Shown here piece by piece: positions 46,733 through 59,121 of a stretch of 64,000 nt of DNA (positions within the stretch are counted from its first letter, which is position 1; each line of letters opens with the position of its first letter). Below the pieces are notes generated by a model that had not been told where the DNA came from, ran no database searches, and saw nothing but the letters and a program-made list of their open reading frames with translations. This stretch comes from Lumnitzera littorea (Eukaryota > Streptophyta > Magnoliopsida > Myrtales > Combretaceae): NCBI GenBank assembly GCA_024138015.1, contig JAMXBB010000011.1, forward strand, positions 33,181,877 to 33,245,876, written 5' to 3'. Made by a program: the position numbers and the translations under genes.

Positions 46733-46899
46733 ACGAGCATGCACAAAAATCCTACATTTATGTGCATGCACACTTAAATTTCCTTTTTAATTCATTAAGA
46801 TTTATTTACTCAATCATGAATTTGTTATTTCCTTTTTGTCCATTTGTTTTTCAGCGAGTTGTAATTCCAAGGATGAAAATTAAATAGATGATAGAATGT

Positions 46900-47600
46900 T
46901 TTCTCGGTGAAATATGGCTTGCATTAATATTAACAGCAAAGAGTTGCAGAGTTTATAACAGCAACAGAATGTACTTATTAGAACTCCATGGCTGGCAGGA
47001 ACTTAACTATTTACAACTTGCATAACTAAGAACAGAACATAGTTCATCTTGGAGCAACCTGTTCTCGGACATACACAAAAGAACTAACACCCTTCTTCAA
47101 AATATGCGGTTCAGTGTGGCATCTGGACGAAAGCAAATAGGTCTTCCTCTCGCACTTCTCTTCCAAAATTTGCCAACCAGTCAGCTAGTCAATTGGCTTC
47201 ACATGGCTGATATATGATCTGCACATCTTCAAATGGGGTTATGTAATCCTTGCAAAAAGATAGAAGGTTAGAGAATCAATCCCCATTAATGCTTATTACT
47301 CCCATGGTTCGATAGTAATGAAACCGCAATAGCGATTCAGATGCAAATGCGCATATTGCAAAGCAGAATAGACAGCCCATAGCCAACACGTCCACATGCC
47401 CGACTTTCATTGTAAAACCAAAAATCCAATCCCCATTTCATCCCTAACGACTCCTACTACAGCTGCTTGTGATCCAATTCCATGGAGCGATGCCTTTGTA
47501 CTAATTTTCATCCATCCATCTTGTGGTTGTTGCCATTTGACAAGACAAGGCATTATTCTTTTAAATCTTGAGCGCTTTCAAACCAATGCCCAGAATTCAT
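46900..47600 (-). pseudogene. LINE RNase H, second copy
   Basis: Frame-shifted pieces are recognisable: ESLLRFHYYRTMGVISI near 47300-47360 and CEANXLADWLANFGREVREEDL near 47130-47210. The latter matches the end of the RVT_3 RNase H. The + strand frame at 47396-47602 is a shadow. Confidence 0.6.
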
Positions 47601-47811
47601 GAGCTTTACATCATATAATCCGAGGCAAATCTTGATGCCTTGTTGAGATATCCCTATTTATCAAGTTTAGATCATGCCATAACATCCATAGTGCAAAACC
47701 AAATGGAATTGAACTTAGGAGGGTAAACTTGCTGTGCATACTTGTCTTTTTTGCTTAATCATATGTTGCATCCAAGAATTAAAAATGCAGGGGGCTTGAT
47801 GTATTGATCTT

Positions 47812-48141
47812 CTATTTCAATCGTAAAACCTCCCAAACATTTTGAATGTATGGGCACAATCTCAAGGCATGCTCTGTTCTCTCATGTTGACCACATCCCC
47901 TAGGACATTCCAATCCGCAATTTTCAAATATTCTTTGCAAACCCACTGCTGTCGGTAGGCCCTCATTCAACACTCTTCGTATAAATACCTTTATCTTTGG
48001 ACTCAATATATTAGCCCATAGCCATTTCCAACTTGTAAAACCTGCAAAATCACTATTTTTTAGATGTTGATCTATTTCCTGAATTGTTGGGTGAAACAAT
48101 AGAACGGTCTTCTCTATTGGACACTGATAACATAGGACCAA
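47812..48141 (-). pseudogene. LINE zinc-binding domain (zf-RVT type)
   Basis: A 109-codon open frame reads WKWLWANILSPKIKVFIRR, then VLNEGLPT and CGLECPRGCGQHERTEHAL followed by LCPYIQNVWEVL. This is the Cys/His zinc-binding domain found after RT in plant LINE ORF2 proteins. It is the best-preserved piece of this copy. Confidence 0.85.
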
Positions 48142-48377
48142 TAGAAGCTCTCAACACTTCGAAATCTCAAACCCCACTAATTCATCATTCCACTCAAACT
48201 TAAGACACAAGAGCTTCTTTTACTGTCAAATTTTATGAAACTCTTGACAAAGGTCCTTCAACTAACAATCTTACTCGCATACATCCATCCCAAGAATCAT
48301 CCCAAAACCTGCCGTAGCGCCATTCCCTTACAGCATCATTTGTTTGATCCTTAAGCCACTTATTTGCCTCCACTAAT

Positions 48378-49080
48378 TCATTTCATAATGGCAAGCAAGC
48401 CTCGTTGCTTTGCAAACAACCTGCAATGATTTTTTTTTTTCCCACACCTGTCCTTACACAAGTAGGCCAACCAAGTTGAGCTCTCTTGGAATGAGCACAG
48501 CTTTTTAATAATACAAGCCTTAATCCTTACATGTAGATCTTGCGCTCTAACCTCTTTTGGTTCGGTTAATTCGATCCATTCTATCCAAAATGCCCTTTTT
48601 TGATCCGCTTGCCCCTTCCAAACGAACCCTCGAACTAATCTCAATATCATCGATCAACTTAATAGGAAGCTTAGCAACCTTATAGGTAATAATTTGGGAT
48701 AGGATTCAGAACAGAGTTCGTCAAAACAACTCCTCCTGCCATGTTAATAAGCCTCCCTTTCCAACCATTTAACTTTTTCATTAAGTTTATCTATTCAAAA
48801 TGCAAAAATCCACTCTCTTCGGCTTGAATCCGTTTCCAATTTGGATAGCCAATATACTTTCCTAAGCTGACACTCTCGTTTAACTTTTATTTTTTCTATT
48901 ATCCTATGTTTAACTTGGCTCTCAATATTTGATGAGAAAAGAACCAGTCACTTACTATAATTAACGCTCAGTCCAGACCATTTCTCAAAAGCCTCTAACA
49001 CTTCCTATATAACTTTAGCCATCTGAGGAGTAGCTCCAGCAAACGACATCATGTCATCGGAAAATAAAGGGAATTACAAA
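48378..49080 (-). pseudogene. LINE RT C-terminal part
   Basis: The catalytic box region reads PLFSDDMMSFAGATPQMA near 49035-49075 (canonical F-A-D-D is S-D-D here). VLEAFEKWSGLSVNYSK follows near 48960-49005. After a frame change, the frame at 48378-48650 gives LVRGFVWKGQADQKRAFWIEW and ARIKAC-like segments, matching the post-RT W-G and H-W-V-x-W region of plant LINEs. Confidence 0.75.
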
Positions 49081-50215
49081 ATTTCTTGTTTTCTCATCGG
49101 AATCAAATTTCACAAACCCAATTTCTATTTAGCTATATTCAGTTGCATCTATTTATAAAGGCATCTTTCATTAATTTTTGGAACAATATCTTGATGACTA
49201 CCTAAACTTTTCACATTTTTATGATTTTACATCTTATGATTGAAGTTGTCAAATTATATATATAATTATAAGCTTAATCGTTATCATCTATACCTTATCT
49301 TTTTCCACTACCAATTGTTAAGCCAATCATCATTATAAATAAATAAATAATAACACAACACATGTAAAATACCAGTCATACACCCACATTAGGAAAAAAA
49401 AAAAATGCAAGTGTTCACTAAAATGTAAAAGCAAAAATGATAAAATTGAAATAAATCAATGTAGTAAAATATTATAGCAAAACAAATAAAATCAAGAATC
49501 ACTCTATCCAAAATCAATCACATCAAAATTACTATCGGTTACTAAGAATGATTGGATTAACGGTCACTAAGAGAAAATAGCAAAGTAATAATTAGAGTAG
49601 TTAAATTTTTAATTAGATATATAATTTAATAAATTAAACTTTAAAATATATAAATTCTATTGAATCGAAAAAATAAATAAATAAAATTATAAGCACGTGT
49701 AAAGGTGAAACAATGACTGCAACATCATCCCTTAGTTTTTCAATATAATAGATTTACATCCATATATAAAAAGTTTAAACTAATATATCTATTCTTGCAT
49801 AAAATCGGTCCACGGGAAAATCTCATGTAGTCATGCTAACTTGACAGGTTTACCTAAAAGGTTGATAGGCGGGCATAGTGGTCGGTACGTGAAAGTGAAG
49901 GAAAGGACAGCATGGAGCAAGAAAGTGAATTGAAGGTGGGAAGGTGGAAACTGGTAATGCCCAAGAATTGACATAATTTAATGGTGTGCTGGAAATTAGA
50001 AAAGGACATAGGCATAGCCCATAGGGATATATAGAGTTGACTCGACCCATACATTTGAAAGATTATATTTTATAAGTCCAATCACGGCCACATAAGCCAT
50101 TTCTACCTAAAAGTAACGTGCACGCCTTTTACCACTTGTCCATCATTCCTGAACCTCAACACCTTTGGTCCCACTTTCACCATGCTCTTCTAGAACACCA
50201 ATTTACCCACCTACA

Positions 50216-50240
50216 TTATATATATATATATATATATATA
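50216..50240. repeat. (TA)n microsatellite
   Basis: Perfect TA dinucleotide run followed by a T run. Confidence 0.9.
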
Positions 50241-52063
50241 TTTTTATGATTCTATCTTTATTTTTTTATATGATTATTATCGTTATTCATCTCACTTTTA
50301 ATTTATATTCTTTTAAATCTAAATTATTAAATAAATTTTAAATTTAATTATTTAAATTTTAAAATATGTAAATAAAATATAAGATAAAGAATGTAATTAA
50401 TTCTATTAAAATGATAGATAAAACTATAGAATCTTTCTATTTATATAAACTATGTAAAAAAAATTCTGACAATTATTTATTTTCTAAAGAGTATGGACCA
50501 CAATGGAGAATAAATTCAACTATATTGTAAGAGAAATTGATTATGACATGATTGAATTTTATTTAGTCAAGTTTGGACTAGCTTGTGATTATCTAATTTT
50601 CAAAACACCAAGACGAATCATATCTATAGAATCCTGCTTTAATATTATATATTGTTTATTATTTATTACTTTATTGTAATTTTGGCTTGAATTAAATAGA
50701 CAGATTTACTAATCGAAAATGAAATAATCTTTACGGTAATCAATCATTCAAATTGGGTACTATAATCACAATCAAAAGTGTGCTTAAATTCAATCGTTGA
50801 TCAAATACTCAAATAGAATTAATAGAAAATTGTAGGCTAATTAGCATGATCCACGATTGCTTTTACAAATCTTCCCTCTTACAACATCAAACCTTCACTT
50901 ATTAGTATAATACAAACATTACTTGATGACTAAATATTTCCTATTTATAAGTTAAAACAAACTTTCCAAATAATTAAAGACTATTTCTTATTATAGAAGT
51001 TCAATGCAATGGAGCATTTTTTTTTTTAATTTGTAATTTATTATAAATTACATTAATTTTCATAAGTACAAATCAAAAAATTATTTTTTAATTGGTTAGT
51101 TTTCTCCATACATTCATGTAGTAATTAAACTAGAATTAACTAGATTATTATTTTTTTTTTTTAAAGTGGGGCGAGTATCAATACAATCACGTTATTTATA
51201 TATGTTTTTGAAGTTCAATATAAAATCAAACTTTTTATTTTGTTCCGTGCAAGTAAAATAAAACACAACAGTACCATTTGTCTATGGGTTCACATTGAGA
51301 TCATTAATGTAGCAAAGTGCAAGGTTGTTTGAAACGGAACTTTAAGTCATGTCCCGTATAAGTATCTCTTAGGTCTTAAGTGCACGTGAACAAGATATGT
51401 ACTGACTTCCTTTTTAGAGTCATCTACCATAATTGAATGAAATCTAATCTCCACCAACCGAAACCCCAATAAAGAACCATGCAAATGCCTTTACTTTACT
51501 TTACTTTAAACATTGCAGTATGACACCACTAAACTGGAACTTTAATGACGCATAAATCATAATGCCCCATTTGAATCCCTCAATGATCGCGGAGTCAGTC
51601 AAAAACCAATCAAACAAAAACATGTTTTCAATTTCTTTGGCCAAACTAAATAAAGTGTAGCTGTGTATACCGATTTGACGTAGCAAGTGTAATGTCTGTC
51701 CAAAGGCGAATAAAAAATATCTATGTGCTAAATAACTATCAGAAAATCCAAGAGTGAATTAACCGTACAAACTTTAAAACGTAACTTTATATTATCATAA
51801 CTTATGTAATTATGCACAAATTAAAATCCTTACTAAAATCGTCCTAAACACGTCGCTATTTATAGTCCATTTAATGGCGTGTTTTGTTCGGCTATATTTT
51901 CGAAATATTTCTTCTTCTTTTATTTTTTTTAAATTTATGGAAGATAAAATTACATTTTAAAAGTAAATCCCATTTGACCAATATATGTTAATCAAAGGCA
52001 TTTGCATGGTTCATACTAATTATATATGTTAATTACTTCATAATGCATTTTAAAAGTAAATCC

Positions 52064-52316
52064 CACTTAAAAAACAAGAAATTATGAATGACATATATAA
52101 AATGCCTTTACATTTTATAAGTACATCCTAACTATGTTCTTTCTCAAAGATTTAGGCTTTCCTTGAAAGCGTAAAGTAAGCAATTTCTATCTGCAAAATA
52201 AACGACAATAATACCTTCTACGATGTAGTGAAAATACATATATATCATATTTTTCAAAGGATCACCGTTACCTCCTATATTTGTTAATTACTTCATAATT
52301 TCTTGTTTTTTAAGTG
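52064..52316. repeat. Perfect 25-bp inverted repeat with ~200-base spacer
   Basis: CACTTAAAAAACAAGAAATTATGAA at 52064-52088 is perfectly complementary to 52292-52316. A GTTAATTACTTCATAAT segment occurs in direct orientation at 52028 and 52284, and CATTTTAAAAGTAAATCCCA at 51953 and 52044. It may be a small MITE or a hairpin-forming locus. Confidence 0.75.
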
Positions 52317-53759
52317 AAATCAACACGGAGGGTTGATCCATTACGTCAACTAATCAAATTAGGACCCAATGGAATTGCCAAAATATAGATGTAGAGGTTG
52401 AAGTAGTCATGTGCATATTACGCAAATCACACGCTACATTTGGCTTAAGACAAGTGAAATAGGAACGACACTTGAAAGAATAATTAATTGAGAACAAGAC
52501 TGGGAGAAATAATATGTAATTTTAATATTTCAAATGCATAAGTGATAAATAAGGTAACTATAAGGGATCTCATGTATTTATCTTATAGTTTGAGCAAATA
52601 AAATCAATTGGTTATCTGAACTACTCATTTAATCTTAGAGAGTAGAAATTTTTTAAGAAGTGTTGTTTCTTAGTTCGCTCTAAGAATTGCAAATGAAGAG
52701 TAAGCGTAGGGTATTTATAAGCTGTTAGAAAAGATAGCATCTATTAGATCATTTCAACTTTGATTAACATCTAAAATCCAAAAAAAAAAAAAAATACTAT
52801 ACCCTTGTAGCCCATCTAAAGTCAATATGGTTTCAACTTTGATTAACTTATTGAAGATTGATTACACATTTTATGATAAAATAGCTAGTAAGTATATAAA
52901 AATGTGAACATGCTTTAATCTTTTAATATATGCACTCGAATATCTATTTAACATTTTTCCGAGGAAAATAACTCGTACCCAAATAGTCTTAAACATACTG
53001 CCGCTCTAAGCTAGTTAACATTTTCAACGCATAAAAGATATAGATAATGTCACTTTCTTATCTTCTTGACGGGCGGCAAAGAATTCTTGAAAGTAGACAA
53101 ATTTGCTTGGATACGACGTAGATTAGCTGCATGGAGAAATAATCACTAGATCCAGTTGATTTTTCCACACAATCTTCCGTTGGCGTCGCTAATGATTACA
53201 GTTTTATACTCGTAGGTGTGGGAACAAAGATACAAATGAGCATCATCAGTATCAATATATCGGCGGTAATTCGGCAGGGAAGAAAAAAGGCGCCTTTTAT
53301 GTTTAATTTAGTACTTCAATGAGGTATGATTAGTTAGCCTAGGCCTATCATTAATTTGACTATATTGTTTATTCTTAAACTTCATTACTAAATAAGGTCA
53401 AGAGGATAAATTATAGTACAGAATGTTGGAAAATAATATGGTTTTGCTCTAATGCCAGCCGGAAAAGAGGAATCTTCAATAAGCAGTCGTTTGATTTATT
53501 CTATATAGTCCAATTTATTATCAAAGTATGTATTTAGATGAGAATAGAGTATGAATATAAAAAATAGATTAATAAATAAATACAAGTTTGTAGATTTGGC
53601 ATTTGAATTTGGTTATTTATGGAACCCACTATTTATCAAGATTCAAAGGACTTTGTGGGCATGGAATATAGAGGCACCTAATTCGATTTATTTGATGAGT
53701 GGAATTTTTTTTCGGCTTCAGTGGGTAGGAGGGATCGTGAAGTAAGATTGTGTTTAATG

Positions 53760-55090
53760 CTAAAGATCCGATGGTGTCTTTATATTCTCATATCAGTCAA
53801 CATTTTTTATTTGTGGACATTTTTAATTTACTTTATCCAGAAATTATTGCTAGATATCATTACGATTTATCTATATTACTTATGAAATTCATAATATAAA
53901 AATTAAATAAAAATAGTTCTAAAGGAAAAAGATAAAATGTGTAATTTTTTTTAGGCCCTCTTACTAAGGATAAGTAATCCCAGGTATACTTTTTTTTGAA
54001 AACCTTATTTATTCAACTTATAACAAGTTATTGAGAACTCAAAAATTTGAAAGACTCCATAATGGTGAAGGAACCTATAACAGATCCTTCACCTTGAAAA
54101 CTATGCTAAGGACCTTGCATATGATGGTCTAGGAGATAGACAGCTTGTCCACCTATAAAATTAGAAATTATAATTCCTCATGAAATTGCTCTTACGAGCT
54201 GGAAAATGAATTGAAACCACAATAGTAATTTATGAAGAATCAGATTTCCCCCATATGAACAGATAGTAAGTGTTTTAGAGTTCCTAGCTTCATTGATTTT
54301 ACTGTACATTTATATAAACAACGGAAAAGTATTTTATTTGTCCCCGTTCGTGCTCTTTACCATTTTGCTTCGCTTATGATCTTTCTTTTTTATTTTTTAT
54401 TGCGAACAAATTTTCGGGGCTTTTTCCGATATGTATCATAGCTTAAGCTTTATAACTCTAGATATTGTTGCAAACACAAACTTGAGAGAGAGTTAGACTT
54501 AGCTTACCTTAATTAAGTGAATATCAGGAGTATCCATTATAAAAATATCCGCTTGTCATTATATTAGATATATATAAAGATTTTCTTTTTCCAAACATAT
54601 AAGGATTTTATTAACGATTACATTAAAGATACTTTCAAATTCACTAATAAGATAAAGTTATATTTTAGTCTCCGGAAATTATTATGGGTGTCCAAAACAC
54701 TTAGTAAGATGCTAAAAGAATGAAGTTTTTACCTTTGAATTGAGACAAGTATATTGATTGAGATTTAATTAGTAGAGTATTAACAATTGAAATTAATATA
54801 TAAAACTAACTTGTATTTTGCTATCAACAAAATATATCACAAAAAAAACATTTAAATAAAAAAGTACAATCATAATAAAATCATGATATAAATATAAGTA
54901 CTCTACAAATTGTCATATGATATATTTCATTTCATTTTTAAAAAATTGCAAGATTATTTTATTAGCAATAACACTATAATGAATATTCTTTCCAATACAA
55001 GTGATCATATAATCGTCACTCAACAATCCCCACTTATTACCGCAATATTTATCATATAAAGTTAATATTAGTACAACGAATGACATGGTT
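53760..55090. other. AT-rich non-coding stretch
   Basis: The only structure noted is a 9-bp hairpin stem at 54064-54072/54085-54093 (GGTGAAGGA). No gene was recognised. The short + frame at 53551-53745 has no family signature. Confidence 0.5.
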
Positions 55091-55710
55091 TGAGGTGATG
55101 GTTAGTAATCATCGTTAGGTCTCCTAGGTTAACGGCAAGTGGTATTTTGGTTACGAACAATAGGGAACTTGCAAAAAGCCTCATGTGGCTAAACTAGTGA
55201 GGGTCTTCCAATGCTTAAATTAACAAAGAGAGAGAGGTAATGTAGGTAATAGAAGTGAGTTCCTAGAAGAGAATAGAAGAATAACAAGTGTCAATCCTTT
55301 TATCAGAAGAACTTACTCTTATTTATAGGTTAAAGGTGCTTACTATTATTGAAATGTGGCAAATTTTGATTGGCTAGCAGAAGATCTGATGAAGCGGTGT
55401 TGCTTATGCTCAATGGGACATCTTTCTCTTTGTCGATTGGTAGAGATTGGAGGGATGGGCCTATCCTATTAGTAGGAGATGGCCACTCTAATTCGACTAT
55501 TAGTTAATAGGCCACATGATAAGTGGTCAATCAACATTAAATGAAGAGAGAGAAGATGGTCAATGGATATGGGAAATGATCAGTTCATGCAAATGATAGA
55601 GAGGATGGTTAGTGGATGAAGACGAGCCTCATGCGAACATTGTGAATGGTGGTCAAGCATATCTAAGGTGTTCCATAACTCTCCAAAGGGGAGGTGTAGC
55701 TCGAGCTTTC

Positions 55711-56890
55711 TGATAACTCTAATTTTAAACATATTTTATATGGTGATTTTATAGTATTTCCCTCACATTTTTTGTTTTCTTTAAAGAAATTGATACTTAA
55801 TTCAGTAAAATTTTCATTTCAAGGTTTGAACGCGTTCTAGGATCGAAAACGAAGAAAATGAATCAAGTTTCACTCAATTCGGAGTTCAAACGAAGAAGTT
55901 ATGAAGTTTTGAAGTTATGCAGAAAATTTTGCCTTAGTACAGAAAGTTACACGACCTGGGGACATGGCCATGTCCCAGGCCGTGTCTAGTAAAGAAAACG
56001 AAAACCTTTTGATACACTATAAAAGGACATATTAGGGTTTCAAAAGAAAGAGGAGACATTAGAGAGGATAAAGAGACACAAGAGAAGAGAAGAGACTTGA
56101 GGAGAACATCAAGAAAGAGGCGAGAACAACATCAACTTCAAGATTAGAGAGATTATTCATCAATTAAAGGGGTTTTCAATATTTTATTTTATGTCTTTTT
56201 ATGGAACTCGTTTTTAGATTCGTTATGATAGTTTAGAATTCAAGTATTTAGGATTATGGAACCTAGGGTTTCATGTAACTCTTGGATTGAATTATAATTT
56301 CAATAAAGTTTCTATCTTTTCTTGATTCAATTATGTTGTTTAATTGTTGATTGAGAAATTGCATGTGTAATTAGATCTTAGCATAATTGGAGAGAATTAC
56401 ATGTATACTTAAAGATAAGATACATGTTTCTTCCAGAAAGTTGATTGTTTGTGTGGGAATTCATTATACATTAATGCAATTCTAAGTTATATTGCTAAGT
56501 GAAGAGATTCCGGTAAATAATTTAAGATTAGGGTTAATATGCTTGAGAAAGATATTAGCTTTAATTGTGAATCCCTCCGGTCAAGAATTATAGAAACTAA
56601 ATTGAATATATTTTAAAAAGGTTACATGTTAAACACTAGGGGAAATGATTCCTAAATACGTTATTAATTTCTTGAAGTCGTTCGTAGTTTCATTGCTTTC
56701 TAATTTGCTTAATTAAGTCTCATAATTAGTTTAGATGGTTAATTTTAGTATTTTTAATTCATTCAATTTATCACAATTTTCCGGTTGGATCATAAAGTTA
56801 AGGTTAATATTAGTACTCAAAATCTCTGAAGGATCGACTCGGACTCACGTCCGCTATATTAAAATTGATAGGTGCACTTGCCTCGTATCA
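55711..56890 (+). mobile_element. Solo LTR (Athila-like) with perfect target duplication
   Basis: The LTR runs from TGATAACTCT at 55711 to GTATCA at 56890. It is flanked on both sides by CTTTC (55706-55710 and 56891-56895). Its last part, ATTGATAGGTGCACTTGCC, is similar to the end of the - strand LTR at 15168. The reading frame at 56735-56962 is incidental. A solo LTR forms when the two LTRs of a full element recombine. Its intact ends and duplication show it is one of the youngest insertions in the window. Confidence 0.85.
55949..55985. repeat. Near-perfect GC-rich palindrome in the solo LTR
   Basis: ACACGACCTGGGGACATGG is followed at once by CCATGTCCCAGGCCGTGT, an 18-19 bp inverted repeat with no spacer, one substitution and one extra G. 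It stands out in very AT-rich DNA. Confidence 0.85.
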
Positions 56891-57030
56891 CTTTCCATGG
56901 GTGCACACGAGCAACCTAGTGGGCCTATACAATTTTTGTCAAACTTGGATGGTGACCTATAAGACTTGGGTCTAGCATTTCAATAAGCTTGGGTCTTAAG
57001 AATCTCTATGGCGGGAGTCAACCATCAACA

Positions 57031-57045
57031 TTTAGCCCCCAACTC
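57031..57045 (-). other. Polypurine tract of the Tat-like element
   Basis: On the - strand the bases read GAGTTGGGGGCTAAA just before the LTR, the expected plus-strand primer site. Confidence 0.65.
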
Positions 57046-57049
57046 TCCT

Positions 57050-58560
57050 AGCCGTCTAGTCAGCAAGAATAGTACTGATGCTCTTAGGCTCAAGTAAGGC
57101 TAAGCTTTTGTTGTTCAAAGGCCCAAGACTAGCTACGTAGAGATTGCCCCTCTAAAGGCTATCTTTTGGAGATGGCAGTTGATATGATCATTAGCGATGA
57201 TCTCTTCACCTGTTTGTTCCTACCCAATTCTTGTGTTTTTTCCAACATACAGTGACGGTGCTTTGTAGGATCTACAGCATGCATACATTATTGACTACAT
57301 GGGAAAATTGCTATTTATCATAAATGCCTAACTTTTTACTATTGTCCCTTCCCCACAATTGGATGGGTTGTTAGGTGATGCATGGATAGATGGGATTCTT
57401 CTACTTCTTACCATATAAGGGGGGCTACGAAGACCATCTCCCTCCATCCCGTCTTACCTTAACTTCAGTGATCGTGTGATCTTTCACTTTTAGAAAACTT
57501 CTTTAGGAATAAGCATGGCTTAGGTGATCCTCTTGAGGGGGAAAGTGTTGAGATTGTGGCTTCGCCCATTGGTAGAGCTTGTAAGCACTGATTAAGAGGT
57601 GTAAAGGGTCATTCGGTGATGTAGGGTAACCCATAAGTGCTGATTGGGGGGGATGGGGGGGAAGGGGTTATGTACGAGGATTCGTTCCCCCTTAGTCGAC
57701 TGTTCATTATCCTTACCACGTTATTGGATGCCCAAATTGTCATAGTCCAAGTCTTCAGACTAGATATTCAGGCAATTCTTAGAGTCAATGGTGTTTCTAA
57801 TGTTGAGAGGAGGAAGCTCTAGCAGCTCGAAGCTTCCTAACTTGTATTAGCCAGAAGACTCTTAAGGGGCCCTGCAAGGCCTTGAAAACACGGCGTAATG
57901 GCCTATTTTCTCCACTTTGCAATGGTTATTCATGCGAGCTCTAAGTACTCAAGTAACTTCGATGGGCTCTTTAATGCCTTTCTAGCTAAGTCTTCTAAGT
58001 AGGTTAGGTATTGCTTGTGAGTGTGAGAGGGACTTCCTCTTAAGATCGCTACAGTGGCACAAGCTTGTTGTTGGAATGACGTATAGCTACAACCTTGCCC
58101 TATAATGACCATGGTGATAGAGGAGGAGTAACAATCGATATTCTCCAAAGTACCGGATCATTTACTTAGGGGTACTTAAGTTGATCTCAGTTCGCCAATG
58201 CAAACAGAGAGTCGAGTTGAAGTTACAAGCCAACTGGCCTAAGTTGGGCTTCTTTATGCTGGCTTAAGATTATGCCTAAGCTAGGTTAGGCAAGCCATCC
58301 ATCAAAGTCAAGTTAAAGTTACGAGCTTGAAGACTAAAGTCAAGTAATAAGATAGGAAAGGGCTCTAGCCTATGTAATGTACTTTGTGGTTTTCTTTGTG
58401 CTTTCCATTGTAAAAGCTTGTACTTGAGGCTGGTATGCTAGCCTCTAAGCCTTATAATGAATCTGAAACTTAATGAAAATAAAAAATCGTTCTTTACATA
58501 TCTACGTACCTTTTTGCTCTCTTTCTTACTTAGTTGATTTTTCTTTTTGCACTTTGTCCG
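57050..58560. other. Spacer between polypurine tract and antisense ORF
   Basis: GC content is higher than in the AT-rich spacers but no family-matching frame exists. A TATA-like CCATATAAGGGGG occurs on the + strand at 57411. An AATGAATCTGAAACTTAATG / AATAAAAAATC patch near 58457-58490 looks like polyadenylation signals on the + strand. It probably belongs to the untranslated part of the Tat-like element. Confidence 0.45.
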
Positions 58561-58585
58561 ATTGTTGCAATGTACATAAAAACAA

Positions 58586-58743
58586 GCACCCTCGAACTAT
58601 AGAGAATTCAAGTAGATGCATGTTCGAACCTAGTCTTCATAATGCTTGGTGATTCGAGCCCCAAGTGCTTGAGATCGAGTGCCCTTCAAACTATAAAGAG
58701 CTCAAGTAGGCATAAGCTCAGTCCTAGCTTTGAATGCTCGAAG
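58586..58743 (+). repeat. Two-copy ~60-bp direct repeat upstream of the antisense ORF
   Basis: Copies at about 58586-58646 and 58679-58737 share the pattern GC-CCYTC-AACTAT then AGAG-TCAAGTAG and end in AATGCT. They lie about 200-300 bp before the G-box and TATA motif. Confidence 0.6.
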
Positions 58744-58905
58744 ATCAGACCTTAAACATTCTAAAGTGACTATTAATGTGATCGATGTTACTGTTAGGTA
58801 TTCAAGGTCCCTAAAAATCATACACAATTAATACCAGCGCATGCTCGTACCCTACTGGCAATTCGACTACAAGCGTAGTATCTACCATTGATTTAGAAAT
58901 CTTGA

Positions 58906-58970
58906 CACGTGTTCACTGAAGGTAGTGCTTATTAGAGCGATGTTTGGCTTGGCTTAGCCATGTTATATAA
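58906..58970 (+). promoter_or_regulatory. Putative promoter of the antisense ORF: G-box and TATA
   Basis: A CACGTG G-box (within ACACGTGT) lies at 58906-58911 and a TATATAA box at 58964-58970. The candidate start codon is 152 bases beyond the TATA box. Spacing fits a plant pol II promoter with a ~120-base leader. This is inferred from motif position only. Confidence 0.5.
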
Positions 58971-59121
58971 GGGCTTAAGGAAAATCATTTCTCACTATTT
59001 AGTCTTTACCTTGTCAAAATTACTTTAGAGCATTCTTTTACTTCATCAACATCTTTTAACCTTCACTTTCTTTCTATTTCCTTCATCTATTCCTTTCATT
59101 TTCTTCCAACTTCTTTTGGAA

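Larger units (their letters stand above)
46860..49090 (-). mobile_element. Second L1-type LINE remnant
   Basis: Reading leftward from 49090 the - strand gives the end of RT, the post-RT region, the zinc-binding domain and RNase H, then a 3' end near 46880 without a long poly(A). It lacks the endonuclease and most of RT. Its sequence is distinct from the 31815-35940 LINE, so it represents another family. It starts about 130 bp right of the gag-only LTR element. Confidence 0.75.
49100..53540. other. AT-rich region without recognised elements
   Basis: This 4.4 kb shows no transposon protein and no gene-like frame. A somewhat less AT-biased block lies at 49800-50210. A (TA)n run lies at about 50216-50240. 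A 25-bp inverted repeat pair is at 52064/52292. A TTTACTTTACTTTACTTTA patch occurs near 51490. Confidence 0.5.
55096..57027 (-). mobile_element. 3' LTR of the Tat-like element, interrupted by a solo LTR
   Basis: The ends form an inverted repeat: TGATGGTT at 55096 and AACCATCA at 57027. Subtracting the 1180-bp insert and its 5-bp duplication leaves about 747 bp of LTR. A TATA box on the - strand (CTATAAATAAG) is at about 55320-55330, close to the 3' end of the LTR, as expected. The polypurine tract abuts the 57027 end, fixing the orientation. Confidence 0.7.

Noticed and set aside
53551..53745. 64-codon + strand frame in the quiet region
   Set aside because: It looks slightly protein-like but has no family signature, no promoter or splice context and AT-driven composition. 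Not strong enough to call a gene.
54064..54093. 9-bp stem hairpin as a terminator or small RNA
   Set aside because: Hairpins of this size occur by chance in 64 kb and plant pol II does not use such terminators.
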